64,000 nt of DNA from Valencia hispanica (Eukaryota > Chordata > Actinopteri > Cyprinodontiformes > Valenciidae): contig OY747702.1 of assembly GCA_963556495.2 (NCBI GenBank), positions 754,001 to 818,000 on the forward strand. Direction: 5' to 3'. How positions within the stretch are numbered: position 1 is the first letter of the stretch; each line of letters starts with the position of its first letter. The notes beneath the pieces are model-generated. The model had not been told where the DNA came from, did not search any database, and saw nothing but the letters and a program-made list of their open reading frames with translations. Below are positions 1-10,917 of the stretch, in pieces. The translations under genes were made by a program, and so were the position numbers.

Positions 1-1790
1 AGCTGGGAGCTGGTTCCACAGGAGAGGAGCCTGATAACTAAAAGATCTGCCTCCCATTCTACTTTTAGAAATCCTAGGAACTACAAGTAAACCTGCAGTC
101 TGAGAGCGAAGGGCTTTGTTAGGAACATAAGGAACAATTAGATCTCTGATGTATGATGGAGCTTGATTATTAAGGGCTTTGTATGTAAGAAGAAGGATCT
201 TAAATTATATTCTGGATTTAACAGGGAGCCAATGAAGGGAAGCTAAAACAGGAGAAATGTGATATCTCTTTTTAATATTCATCAAAACTCTTGCTGCCGC
301 ATTTTGGATCAACTGAAGGCTTTTAATGGCATTTTGTGGACTACCTGATAGTAAAGAATTACAGTAGTCCAGCCTTGAGGTAACAAATGCATGGACTAGT
401 TTCTCAGCATCACTCCTGGACAGGATGTTTCTAATTTTAGCAATATTCCGGAGGTGAAAGAAAGAAATCCTAGAAACCTGTTTAATATGGGATTTAAATG
501 TCAAGTCTTGGTCAAAAATAACGCCGAGGTTCTTTACGTTATTACTGGGGGCCAATTTAATGCCATCCAGATGAAGTGATTGACTAATCAGTTTCTGTTT
601 AAGAACTTCTGGTCCAAAGACAGCAACTTCTGTTTTGTCAGAATTTAAAAGCAAAATGTTTAGGGTCATCCATGTTTTTATGTCTTCCAGACATCCCTGT
701 AATCTACCTAACTGACTGGGTTCATCAGGATTAATGGATAAATATAGTTGTGTATCATCTGCATAGCTGTGGAAATTTATCCCATGCTGTCTAATGATTC
801 TACCAATTGGGAGCATATATATGGTGAACAGAATTGGTCCAAGCACAGAACCCTGTGGAACTCCACAAGTAACTCTTGAGAGTGAAGAAGATTTATCATT
901 TAGATGAACAAACTGGAATCTATCAGACAAATATGATTTAAACCAGCCTAGTGCTGTTCCTTTGATCCCTGCAACATGTTCAAGCCTTTCTAAGAGAATA
1001 TTATGATCGACTGTGTCAAAAGCAGCACTGAGATCTAACTAAACCAGAACAGACACAAGTCCATTATCTGAGGCCATGAGAATATCATTAGTAACCTTCA
1101 CCAGTGCTGTTTCAGTGCTATGATGAGCTCTAAAACCTGACTGAAACTCTTCAAACAGCTCGTTATTGTTTAAATGCTCACAGACTTGATTAGCAACAAT
1201 TTTCTCAAGGACTTTGGATAAGAAAGGAAGGTTAGATATAGGTCTGTAATTCACTAAGTCATCTTGATCAAGGGAAGGTTTCTTGAGTAAAGGTTTAATT
1301 ACAGCTATTTTAAATTCCTGTGGTACGTATCCGTTTACTAAGGATAGATTCATCATATCCAAAATGGGGCCAGGAACCAAATGGAACACTTCTTTAAATA
1401 ATTTGGTTGGAATTGGGTCCAACATACAAGTTGAAGGTTTAGATGAGGCTAATATTTTTGATAATTCCGAAACCTCGACTGAATCAAAACAGCCTAAGCA
1501 CAACTGAGGATCTACAGTTCTTTCCGATACTGCCTCATTTACTGAGGAAGAAGTAATCATGTTTGGGAGGATGCCAATGATTTTATATTTAATAGAATTA
1601 ATTTTATTTACGAAGAATCCCATAAAATCATCACTGCTAAGAGCTCGGGGAATAGTTACTTACTTACTCTGTGTAAGTTTGGCAACTGTACTAAAAAGAA
1701 ACCTAGGATTGTTTTTATTCGCCTCTATTAATGATGAAAAATATGCTGTTCTAGCTTGTCGAAGGGTCTTTTTATACAGCAGCAGACTTT
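1..1790 (-). pseudogene. 5'-truncated L2-type LINE copy, RT region
   Basis: The minus strand encodes the reverse-transcriptase half of the same LINE that is complete at 9.7-14.6 kb. The frame 930-205 carries the YADD catalytic box in the context [12 protein letters not shown] and the C-terminal RT region; 1623-1039 carries the upstream RT thumb/palm start ([15 protein letters not shown]). A nonsense codon at 1039-1041 falls just before the first catalytic aspartate block ([12 protein letters not shown]), replacing a Leu codon of the complete copy. A second break lies near 205. Homology stops abruptly near 1790, where a gag-like remnant begins, so the copy is 5'-truncated as is usual for LINEs. 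The 3' UTR lies outside the window. It is dead as a coding unit. Confidence 0.93.
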
Positions 1791-2285
1791 AACAGTCTTA
1801 AGTTCAAGTTCAAGTTTACGCATCTGCAGAGCAGATTTAGCTTCTAGTTTCAACTTTCGCATTTCAAACTCCATCTTTCTGATTTTGCCTCTTTCAGTTT
1901 CAAATGAGCCCAACTCAGTTCATCCTCAGACACATGTGGGGAAAACGTTAACGATGTAGTTCTAACCTCAGCTCCCTCATCTTTCGGTATGACAGCGTCT
2001 CCAGCAGCTGTTGCCACTCCGTCATCTGTAGTGGTGGAAATGACAGGAAGCGGAATCACAGAAGAGGTCTCCTCAGGCAGACGGTCATCCTTTTGTAGTG
2101 GAAGCCCTCCCATGCCTCCCAAGCCGCTAACCACCAGATACTGAAAGTCCTTTTTCAGTATTGGTTCACCCACCGGAAATCCGAAGTGATGTGCTATATC
2201 CAACAAATCACGCTTGCTACATGCATTAATCAGTTCTCAGGATGGGGCCTTTACAAACTTTCCAAGATCGAATGTTGCAATACTT
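1791..2285 (-). pseudogene. gag-like N-terminal remnant of an LTR retroelement
   Basis: Read on the minus strand, the region gives a start-like stretch with motif FDLGKFVKAP, an in-frame TGA at 2237-2239, then NACSKRDLLDIAHHFG and an acidic/proline-rich linker, ending in a charged helical stretch rich in Lys, Leu and Glu (KLKLEAKSALQMRKLELEL). This order (short N-terminal helix, SAP-like KRDLLDIAHHFG segment, charged coil) is that of gag-like proteins common in fish LTR elements. The initiator position reads ATT rather than ATG. A primer-binding-like site lies just upstream at 2348-2365, in the right orientation. The L2 copy at 1-1790 cuts off the 3' side. Family assignment (Gypsy versus ERV) is not certain. 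Confidence 0.55.
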
Positions 2286-2347
2286 GACACACAATTAACT
2301 CTGAAATTACCTCGATCACGCATCCAAATTATTTCTAAAGGTTACAA

Positions 2348-2365
2348 ATCTCGGAAGAGTCCCCA
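2348..2365 (-). other. tRNA-Pro-like primer-binding site of the gag remnant
   Basis: The minus strand reads TGGGGACTCTTCCGAGAT, matching 15 of 18 positions of the usual retroviral tRNA-Pro primer-binding site. It follows a TGTAACA end, as an LTR 3' border would. The gag-like remnant follows downstream on the same strand. The putative LTR would lie at about 2366-2570 or further right; its other border is not visible. Confidence 0.4.
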
Positions 2366-2897
2366 TATGTTACATGCGGGCGTCTAGGTTACCAGGGAGC
2401 AACATAAAGGACGCATGAAGGAGGAAGTTGAAATTAACAGCATGAGTTTGATATTTCAGTTCTGATGTTTTCTTCCAGCAAGAGCAAATCACTCGCTTTT
2501 AAAGTACATGTACTGGACAACGAGTTACATGGATGAGAGGCAGAGCCAAATAAAATTACACACCATGTCGTGGTTTTAACCTTAACAAATCGCTATAATA
2601 AACACGGCGGCAAACAGTTACAAAGTGTGCACGATTTCCATGCCGGCAAGACAAAGTTTGCCGTGGAGACATCAGGCTGGAGAAAAGGCAGCTCATGTCT
2701 GTTGCTCTCTAGGCCAAAGTGTCTTTTAAACTGTCAGTCCTCATCCACTATTTCTCTTCAGCTGGTCAAAGGCGGAGGAAGGTACTCCAGTGCGGAGACA
2801 GGTAATGCAGGTGGAGGAGTGATGCAGGCCGCTGTAGGTGTGGTGCTGAAAGGACAGCGCCCATGGGAATCGCAGCCGCTCCTCCCCTGTCACAGCA

Positions 2898-3320
2898 AAC
2901 GTTTTTAGTTTTATTGAAAGGATCCCCATTAGCTACAGTCATGCTGCAGCAATTCTTCCTGGGGTCCTGGAAAATATGTACATTAACAAAAAATGTTAAA
3001 AACATACACTACACATGTGCATGTACACACATATTCACACACAATAACAGTCAGATGTATTATTTTGATAAATGCTGTTTTACATATAATTAAAATTTAT
3101 TGCCATTGTTAGTATGATATGCTTTGGCAGTTTATTCCATTCCTTCATACCTCTGAACATAACAGTGCTTTTTATGGCAGTTTTGAGATGGAAATGTTTT
3201 TAGAAGAATTAAAAGTGAATACAACAATCTATCTTTGACCAGCAACCAGTTAAGATCTTTGTGCATTAATATAATATTTCTCCTAAAGCTGCACCTAAGT
3301 GCTACACGAGCAGTTCTATT
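2898..3320 (-). pseudogene. 3' fragment of a LINE (RT C-terminus), Rex1-like
   Basis: The minus-strand frame ending at 3132 contains LQLIQNRTARVALRCSFR followed by a LNWLLVKDRLLYSL motif. This is the usual end of the LINE RT domain (QNxAAR ... L.WL.V..R). The remaining 3' region down to about 2898 is non-coding and contains short CA-rich runs. No catalytic RT box is present, so this is a 5'-truncated fragment. The sequence differs from the L2 family elsewhere in the window and most resembles fish Rex1/CR1-type ends; that family call is from memory of the motif and is tentative. Confidence 0.6.
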
Positions 3321-4554
3321 CTGTATAAGTTGTAATAAGAAGAGAAAAAAGAGAAAATAAAACACAAAACCCAGAGGATGTGACCATAACAGACGGGCAT
3401 TGTACTGTATCTGATAATGCAAAAGATCCACTTCTGATTCTGAAGGGAAGAAAAAATCCCACACGAGCCTGAAGCACATAGACTTTCATGTAAAACCCAA
3501 TGCTCCACCATAGACCTAACACAGGTCTGATAGCCATGGTCCAGGCAGTACATGTGATCAATTGTGTGCCAGAACCACGCAAACAAGTTCTGAGACCTTG
3601 TGGTTTTTCGTGGTTATAACATGAATTTATGTGAGATCAGGTTGATAAAAGCCTATTTGTGATTAAATGTTTAAGTTTTAAGATCAACTTAGTACATGAC
3701 GCAATATTAACTTCCTTCCTGTTCGTTGTTAATAGCGTCCTTAGCAACCACCGTAGAAATAACAAAAAACGGGGCATTACTACAATTTCGTTGAGACCTG
3801 AAAGAATGTACATTGAAACAGAACAAATACGAATCGTATACATAAACCAAATTATTACTATGAAAATAAAGTTCACATTTGTCGCTAGAAAAGCTAGCAA
3901 AACGAAGCAAAAGCCACAATCGATCTTAAATCAAATCAAACTTTATTTATACAGCTTTTTCATACAAAAGCGGCACAAAGTGCTTCACAAAATAAAAACA
4001 ATTGTTGAACATATTAAAACTTTTACGCACCCAAGTTAAACCTGAGTACAACAACACGTCTGATCATACCCTCTTTTTACAAAATTATCACACTCACACA
4101 GTGCGCATGCACGCACGCACGCACACAGAGACACATATGTCCCCACTACTGTAAGTAAATCTCATATTCTCTCTGTACAAAGACAACAAAGACCTTGAAA
4201 ATACTTTGTTCTTGGTAACATCAAAGTGAAATAGTCAACGAATTATCCATCTGATTATCGACCCCCGGTTTAGACTACTGAGAGCAGAACATTAAAATCC
4301 TTGCTCCTCCCTGTGGACAAAAGAGGCGTTGTGACTGGTTTTCATTCAGGCTACTTAGGGGCGGTGGCCTCACTGACGACATCATCGCGGGGGATTACAT
4401 TACTACCACGGACCTGTAGGCTACCAGTGAAGGATCAGAGAATTACCAACCATGGGCCAGCCAAGGGCCCATCATGGAAACAGGGGAGCTTTTTAACTGC
4501 TACTACTGTCCTTTTAACCTCTTAAAGGTTACAACTGAACTGTCCCTGAGAAAA
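3321..4554. other. Non-coding interval with a short LINE tail
   Basis: No gene is supported here. At about 3927-4000 there is a minus-strand LINE 3' tail (AAATCAAACTTTATTTATA followed by a CACAAAGTGCTTCACA motif), the same type of tail as at 39771-39830. A CA/GCAC-rich run lies at 4090-4125. The remaining sequence has no recognised feature; open frames here are short and unsupported. Confidence 0.5.
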
Positions 4555-5300
4555 TGCTTTTTTTACAGTTATGTCATTGTGGCTAGATATTTTAGCAGAG
4601 ATGGTACTTTCAAAGAAAACACAGAAATGGTCTGATAATGCAATATCAATTACAGAGATGTCAGATATATTTAAACCTTTGCAGATAATTAAGTCCAGAG
4701 TGTGTCCTTTATTGTGTGTTGGTTGTTTGACATGTTGGGTCAGGCCAAAGTTGTGAGAGTGTCACTTAATGTTTTAGCTAGTCTATCCTGGGGGATTGTC
4801 AGTATGGATGTTGAAGTCCCCCACAATGGTTAATTGGTCGTAATCGATACATATTACGGAAAGAAGGTCGCTGAAATCATTAAAGAAGTTAGAGTTAAGT
4901 TTTGGGGGTTAATATAAACTTAGAAATAGAGCTTTTTTAGGCTCATTTATCTTGGTGGCTAGGTATTCAAAAGAGTCAAATATGCCAAGGGATACCTTTT
5001 TAAAGTTCATTGATTTATGAAAAAATGTGGCTACGCCTCCACCTCATCTGTGTTTCCTGCTCTCACTTAAGAAATTGTTCTTTGGAGGACTAGGTTCTAT
5101 CAATACAGATGTTTCATTACTTACATCATACCAGGGCAATTTACCTGGGGGAGCCGCAGCTTATTTTGGGGAGGGGGCCCTTAATGTTTTTATCTCCCGT
5201 TGGCAGTGTGTTAAATATTCCCGGGTCAAAACGCCACTTTTTGACACTCTTTCTATGTACATATTCATATTATACATACTGTAACTTAAAAAGGGACTGG
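4555..5300 (-). pseudogene. LINE endonuclease-domain fragment
   Basis: Minus-strand translation, with frame breaks, gives GGVATFFHKSMNFKKVSLG, then [12 protein letters not shown] near 4820-4850 and ALSDHFCVFFES near 4590-4640. These are the glycine-rich, GDFN and SDH motifs of the apurinic-type endonuclease domain at the N-terminus of LINE ORF2. Stops (for example after NPPG) and shifts make it non-functional. It has the same orientation as the LINE ORF1 at 7046-8228 and could be part of that element, separated by later insertions; that link is inference. Confidence 0.7.
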
Positions 5301-5586
5301 CTGAGGTAGGATCTAGAGTTTTTCCTAACGATCGCTCTGTTCTAGATCGGTTCTCAGAAAGTTTGTTTTTGTTCTCCAAGATGAGCCGCGGTTGAGCCAC
5401 TGTCACGACCCTGCTGTGTATCTGCTTGTGTATGTGAGTGAGCCATCTTCTTTTATAGAAGATCATTGTCGCTCAGCATGAGCTGTGGTTAAGTCGTGCT
5501 GATTCAGAGAGAAATGAGCAGACGTCACCAAACAACCAGTTTTGTAAAAATAAGATTTGCTCGCAAAACAGTTAATAACAGCAAAC

Positions 5587-5629
5587 AGAATTTACATGGA
5601 AGAAGCCGTGCTTCTTCCATGTAAATTCT
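5587..5629. repeat. Perfect 20-bp inverted repeat with 3-base loop
   Basis: The arms at 5587-5606 and 5610-5629 are exact reverse complements (AGAATTTACATGGAAGAAGC and its complement) around the loop CGT. It sits immediately left of an L2 3' tail. It may be a fold-back duplication made at the insertion junction; no function can be assigned. Confidence 0.9.
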
Positions 5630-5642
5630 CTTTTTATTTTTC

Positions 5643-5922
5643 TGCTGCTTCCTGTTAAAGGGGAGTTTTTCCTCTCCACCGTCGCTACATGGTTGCTCAG
5701 TATGAGGGATTGCTGAAGGATTGCTTTGGTTGGAAAGTCTGTATCAACGGGGCCCAACCTCACGCCAATGACTGACGCAATCTGCTGGGATTCCTTAAAT
5801 AGGAAACTTTTTAACTGATTGGAATGTTTGTATAAATGTATTGAAATGACTTCTTGTTAAGTGCCTTGAGATGACATCTGTTGTGAATTGGCGCTATATA
5901 AATAAACTGAATTGAATTGAAA
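5643..5922 (+). mobile_element. L2-type LINE 3' UTR/tail, severely 5'-truncated
   Basis: The stretch is nearly the same as the 3' UTR of the complete L2 copy (14350-14630), from TTCCTGTTAAAGGGGAGTTT to the GCGCTATATAAATAAACTG end with a short GAATT repeat. It carries no coding sequence. It is one of several such tails in the window. Confidence 0.9.
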
Positions 5923-7045
5923 ATTGATCAGTGACTCTACTCAATGCTGAAACTGTCCTGTCCTGATACACTCAGAAAGAAAAATAATCATGTTCAACTC
6001 ACCATTCTTAGCTGTGCCGGCACATCCACAGAGCCATCATCTCAAACAAAAACAATCCTTTTACCTCCAGTTAATGTACTCAAATAAAGTAGTTAGTCCG
6101 CAAGTCTTCCTCAGTCCAACTCTGCCACTAAAAACCTTTGTGAATTCCTGTCTTGCGTGTATTTCTCTGAATGTTTACATCATGACTCCCAGTTAGCATG
6201 CTCTTAACAGCGCGCTTCTTCTTCTTCTTGATAATCATTAATGGCTGGCAAACGACGAATTGATGCGTTACTGCCACCAACTGGTAAGAAGTGTGGACCA
6301 GTATGTCATTTTAGGGTAATGTCTATTCTGCATCCTTCTAAGGACTACATAGGACGGGTCCTTCCTTGACCGTGTAGACTGGATGGTAGCTGCTGTGAAT
6401 TTGGACGGTCTAGCCTTCAGATAACGTCCCTTCCTCGACTTATATCCTGTTGCCTAGCAACGATGATGACACTAAACACAAGCTGGTAAAGATGCAGCTA
6501 GAAATCTTCCCGAGTTTTCTTATGATTTCTCTTTATTCTAGAGGAGCTACAGCAGTTTTACAGTTGCCTACATGCTTTATATTTCTGGCTGAGAGGTATC
6601 ATATTTTATTTACTTCTACAGAATAACAAGTGTCTTCTTTTACTGCATCCAAAACTCCCGATTGGTAACTTATCGCACCCTCTATTGGTTGTCTTGGGCC
6701 AATACATTTGCATGAGGCATTATAATCGTCATGGGCAGGCCATCTGGCCAGGTTTCAGATAAAAAAGGGCATGTATTTTATGTTCAGTGATGACTCAGCC
6801 AGTCCCTTTTCAGCGACTTTCCTGATAAAGACCTAATAATTAATAAAGCTAACTTAAGTGATTTCATAATTGGTAGCTTTACTTTCTGACAGGTGATCAA
6901 GTTGGGATTTTTTTCATTTTAAGTGCGTTTGGCATTCATTTTTTGTTTTCTTTTGCTAATAATGACTTGAATTATTTTTTCGGGGGTGACCGGACAACTT
7001 CTGGAAGACAGTGGGAGTGGGATTACTGTCCGGTTCCATTGCACA
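5923..7045. other. Interval without a recognisable gene
   Basis: No coding feature is supported. An X-box-like palindrome GTTGCCTAGCAAC lies at 6449-6461. A stretch at about 6700-6900 has an AATAAAGC polyadenylation-like motif and could be an LTR remnant, but no border or primer site is visible. Short frames here have no recognisable domains. Confidence 0.4.
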
Positions 7046-8228
7046 TCAGATGTCCGTTATTACCAGTTCGGGCATGGGCAGAGTACATCCAGTGTTAGTC
7101 CCAGAGGCCTGATGTTGTCCAAGTTTCGGTGTTAGTTGTTCTCTGTCAGTCCTTGCAGCTGTCTGGGCGGGTGTGTAATCTTCACTTTTTGTGTTTCTTC
7201 TGATAGTGTCCACAGGCTGTGATTCAAGGTCAATTTTTGGGTGCCTTATCAAGTGTTTGTTCAAATAACAGAACATATTTGAGGTCAACAGTCTCAGTCC
7301 AGCTCTATTAAGATAACGTCCATTTATCTTGAACAAGTGCTTTGCACAACCAAATATTTTAAAGTTATTAATAAATAGGATCGATTTTTCAACAGATTTT
7401 CTCTTCAACCATTTATGGAGCATGCAAAGTCTACTGTACCTTTCATCATTTCCTTCAGGGACTGGTCCGCTGATAAAGATGTTTATGCTAAGTCCACCAA
7501 GTCTCTGTAGCAGATCAGAGAAGTCTGATTTGAGAACTTCAAATTTTTTTGGGCTACATCATTTAATCCTGCATGGATAATAAACTTCTCCAGCTTTTCC
7601 AGCTTAGGGTGTTGATATTTTTCTCACTGTATTCTTGGGGCAGCTGATAACATTAGTGTTCTGGCTACAAAAATCTTCAATACCATTAATTGATCCATCA
7701 TGTATGATGAGAACTTTTGGTGGGGGGGTTCTTACTTTCTTAAGTGTCCACTTCATGTGGCTGGATTTCTCCTGGTGGCCTTGACTGGTCCCAGGGGCTG
7801 TGTTGTCTTTCGGGGAACTGGGGGCTGCAAATGTGTTTCTCAGCGGTATTCCAGGGGGAGTGATGTCTCTTGCTTTGGGTTGCAGGTTCTTTTGTTTCTT
7901 CTTCCTGGGAACAGAGATAGGAAGGTGTAGATTCAGTGCACTTTAAAGCCAGCCAGTCTTCGTCGAATTGGGTTTGGGGTGTTCTACACGTTAAACGCCT
8001 TTTGGCTGGAGGAGTAGCGTTGTTCTGTGGCTTCTGCGCAAGACTGTTGGACTGAGATAACACCGGGCTGCCAGGTTCTTCTTCCCTGCGTGTAGTCATC
8101 GGTAAAGTTGTCTCATTTCCACATCCTGTATTTAGATCAAAATTAATCTGAAGATGGTGTAACTTCGTCTTGATTGTTTCAATTATCTGGAGCAGTTTCT
8201 CAAAGTCCTCAACTGTGCAAAACGCCAT
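7046..8228 (-). pseudogene. LINE ORF1 with SGNH-esterase-like domain, frameshifted
   Basis: Starting at the minus-strand ATG at 8228, the first frame (162 residues) has a predicted coiled N-terminus (VEDFEKLLQIIETIKTKLHH), then a Ser/Pro/Gln-rich linker. After frame changes the strand encodes esterase-like blocks: GSINGI (block I-like), HAGLND near 7570 (block III-like) and, in the frame ending at 7046, FISGPVPEGNDERYSRL with KINGRYLNRAGLRLL. In the related ORF1 of the L2 element the last block reads DGIHPT; here the expected catalytic Asp and His are Asn and Tyr. These ORF1 proteins are thought to bind RNA and assist LINE ribonucleoproteins. This copy is inactive. The N-terminus recurs at 31392-31583. 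Confidence 0.7.
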
Positions 8229-8689
8229 TTTGGTAATCCACAGTCCTTCAGAAAGTAATCCGAGAAGTAACTCAGAAAAAATTTAAGAAAAGGTAAGAAA
8301 TGAAAACAAGAAAAGAGAAAAAGGTTAGACAAAAGACAAAGGCAAGACAAACCAGAACTTTGTTTCAGTTATTTAACAATAAGAAATATCATAAATGTCA
8401 ATATTTCTAAATCATTTTTTAAAATGTTGTAAATCTAATGAGGGTTTTTTTATAGAAAGGAAATGTTAAAAAGATAGCTTTCAAGTATTGAAGGAATTAA
8501 TATTAATTTGATCATTCAGGCCGAGGGACAAGCAGTACAGTGAATCCTGACCTAAAGTGATGCAGAGTTAAAGGTAATCTAGATATCAAGGATTTGATAT
8601 GACATTTTTTATTTCAGTTGATAGAAACTTAAGACTTAGATTTGAATTGGAGAGAAACAAGAATCCTGACTTGGATTTGGCCCTCAAAT
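8229..8689. other. LINE 5' UTR-like sequence, otherwise nothing seen
   Basis: The A-rich stretch at 8229-8350 resembles the sequence just upstream of the homologous ORF1 start at 31584-31720, so it is probably the 5' UTR of that LINE family. No feature is recognised from 8350 to 8689. Confidence 0.45.
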
Positions 8690-9712
8690 AAACTCAGCAA
8701 CAAAAGAAACATCCTCTAACTGTCAACTGTTTTTGCTTTCAGTAAACTTAATGTGTGTAAACATTTGTATGAACACTAAAAGAGTCAACACCATAAGACA
8801 TAAACTAAAAATGTTTCACAGACATGTGACTAACAGAAATAGAAAAATGTGACCTTGAATGAAGGGAGGCTGAAAATCAAAAGTACCAGTCAGTATCTGG
8901 TGTGGTCTTCAGCTGCTTGAAGTACTGCAGTGCATCTCCTCCTCATGGACTAGACCAGATTTGTCAGTTCTTGCTGTGAGATGTTACCCCACTCTTCCAC
9001 CAAAGCACTTGCAAGTTCCTGGACATTTCTGGGGGGAATGGCCCTGGCCCTAGCCCTCACCCTGCGATCCAACAGGTCCCAGACGTGCTTGATGGGATTG
9101 AGATCTGGGCTCTTCGCTGGCCATGGGAGAACACTGACATTGCTGTCATGCAGAAACTCACGCAAAGAATAAGCAGTATGGCTAGTGGCATTGTCCTGCT
9201 GGAGGATCATGTCTGGATGAGCATGCATAAAGGGTACCACATGAGGGAGGAGGATGTCTTCTCTGTACCGCAAAAGAAATTGAGATTGCCTGCAATGACA
9301 ACAAGGTCAGTCCGATGGTGATGTGATATACCGCCCCAGACCATGACGGACCCCCCACCTCCAAATCGATCCTGCTCGTAGGTAAAGGCCTCGGTGTAAT
9401 GCTCATTCCTTCCACGATAAACATGAATCTGTCCATCACCCCTGGTGAAACAAAACCATTACTCATCAGTGAAGAGCACTTTTTGCCACTCCTGTCTGGT
9501 CCAGCGAAGGTGGGTTTGTGCCCATAGGCGGTGTTGTTGCTGGTGATGTCTGGTAAGGACTTGCCTTACAACAGGCCTACAAGCCCTCAGTCCAGCCTCT
9601 CTCAGCCTATTGCGGACAGTCTGAGCACCGATGGAGGGATTGTGTATTCCTAGGTGTGACTCGGGCAGTTGTTGATGGACGTTGTGGTGACGGGGTAAGC
9701 CGTATTGCGTCA
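8690..9712 (-). pseudogene. Tc1-like transposon with broken DDE transposase
   Basis: The minus strand encodes pieces of a Tc1/mariner-superfamily transposase in order: a helix-turn-helix end (SIGAQTVRNRLREAGLR), RWTRQEWQKVLFTDE (first catalytic Asp), then after a stop and frameshifts VMVWGGIS-type sequence, MILQQDNATSHTAYSLREFL (second Asp) and SPDLNPIKHVWDLLDRRV. The third catalytic residue is Lys rather than Glu (codon 9088-9090). A terminal repeat is visible at about 8692-8720 (AACTCAGCAACAAAAGAAAC). The 5' end of the transposase gene and the other terminal repeat are missing where the L2 element begins near 9713. It cannot be autonomous. Confidence 0.88.
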
Positions 9713-9944
9713 TTTCCTGTTGTCACTGCTGTGCTCCGTGGAGCTGTTTTGGTGTTCAAACGCTCTTGAATTGATCTTATTTTCTCTGTGCTGAGGCTTT
9801 TCTAAGTTATTTTAACACACAATCACACTAAAACACACATTTTGTGGTGGTGTACTTTACGTTATGGGAACTCCTCGTGTTTCACACAGTTTTTCTTTGG
9901 GTGGAAGGTCTCGCTAGCTCAGTTAGCTTAGCTTCTTTGCGGCT

Positions 9945-10833
9945 ATGGCTACTCTTCTTTCTCCTGTCTCTAACTCTTCTCTTCTCTCTTGCTCTCTCTG
10001 TCAGATGTTTAGTTACTTCCCTGCCTCCTTTAGTGATAATGGTAACTGTAATAAATGTAATATTTTTGTAGCTTTGGAGGCGAGGGTATCAGAATTAGAA
10101 TTACGGCTCCGCGCTGTTGAAAAACCAGCAGATAGCCGAAGCCCATTAGCCAGCGCGGAGCCAACAAGGATAGAACCCCCTAGCTGTCCTCCGGTAGAGC
10201 CCGCGCAGCCGGGACCTCTAGGCGGCTGGGTGACTGTACGTAGGAAGCATAGTTCTAGGACCCAGCCCCCAGGCCACCACCAACCGGTCCGCGTTTCTAA
10301 CAGATTTTCCCCGCTCAGCGACACACCCGCTGAAAAGCCGGCCCTGGTAATTGATTGGCAGCTCCATAGTCAGAAACGTGGCATTAGAGACACCATTGAC
10401 CATAGTCAAATGCTTGCCAGGGGCCAGGACGGGCGACATCAAATCCAACCTGAAACTGCTGGCTAAAGATAAGCGTAAATACAGTCAGATTGTTATTCAC
10501 GCTGGCGGTAATGACACCCAGTTACGCCAATCGGAGGTCACTAAAATTAGTGTTGCTTCGGTGTGTAAGTTTGCCAAAACAATGTCAGACTCTGTAATCT
10601 TTTCTGGTCCCCTGCCTGATCGGACCAGTGACGACATGTTTAGCCGCATGCTGTCATTCCATCAATGGTTGTCTAGGTGGTGTCCTGCAAACGATGTGGG
10701 CTACATTGATAACTGGAGAACTTTTTGGGGAAAACCTGGTCTGATCCGGAAAGACGGCATCCATCCCACTTTGGATGGAGCAGCTCTTCTTTCTAGGAAT
10801 ATGGCCGAATTTATTAATCCTCCAAAACACTGA
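9945..10833 (+). pseudogene. L2 ORF1, SGNH-esterase type, split by a 4-base duplication
   Basis: The first frame starts at ATG 9945 and encodes a short hydrophobic/serine-rich N-terminus, a Cys-containing piece (CNKCNIFVALEARVSELELR) that runs into a coiled coil, and a Pro/Ser/Arg-rich linker. A tandem ATTG duplication at 10350-10357 shifts the frame. The downstream frame carries the SGNH hydrolase blocks: IGSSIVRNV (nucleophile Ser), HAGGNDTQL (block III) and [11 protein letters not shown] (Asp-x-x-His), ending at 10833. Esterase-type ORF1 proteins of this clade are known to bind nucleic acid and to have lipid-esterase folds. All catalytic residues are present, so the single duplication is the main lesion. 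Confidence 0.85.
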
Positions 10834-10917
10834 CAACCCAGGGTCCAGACCAGGAAGCAGAGTCGTAGTTTAACCCACCTCTCTGCTGCTTCTGTACTGT
10901 TACCCACCCATTACCCT

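Noticed and set aside
7329..7930. Plus-strand open frames opposite the LINE ORF1
   Set aside because: The minus strand carries coiled-coil and esterase-like motifs; the plus-strand frames are shadows.
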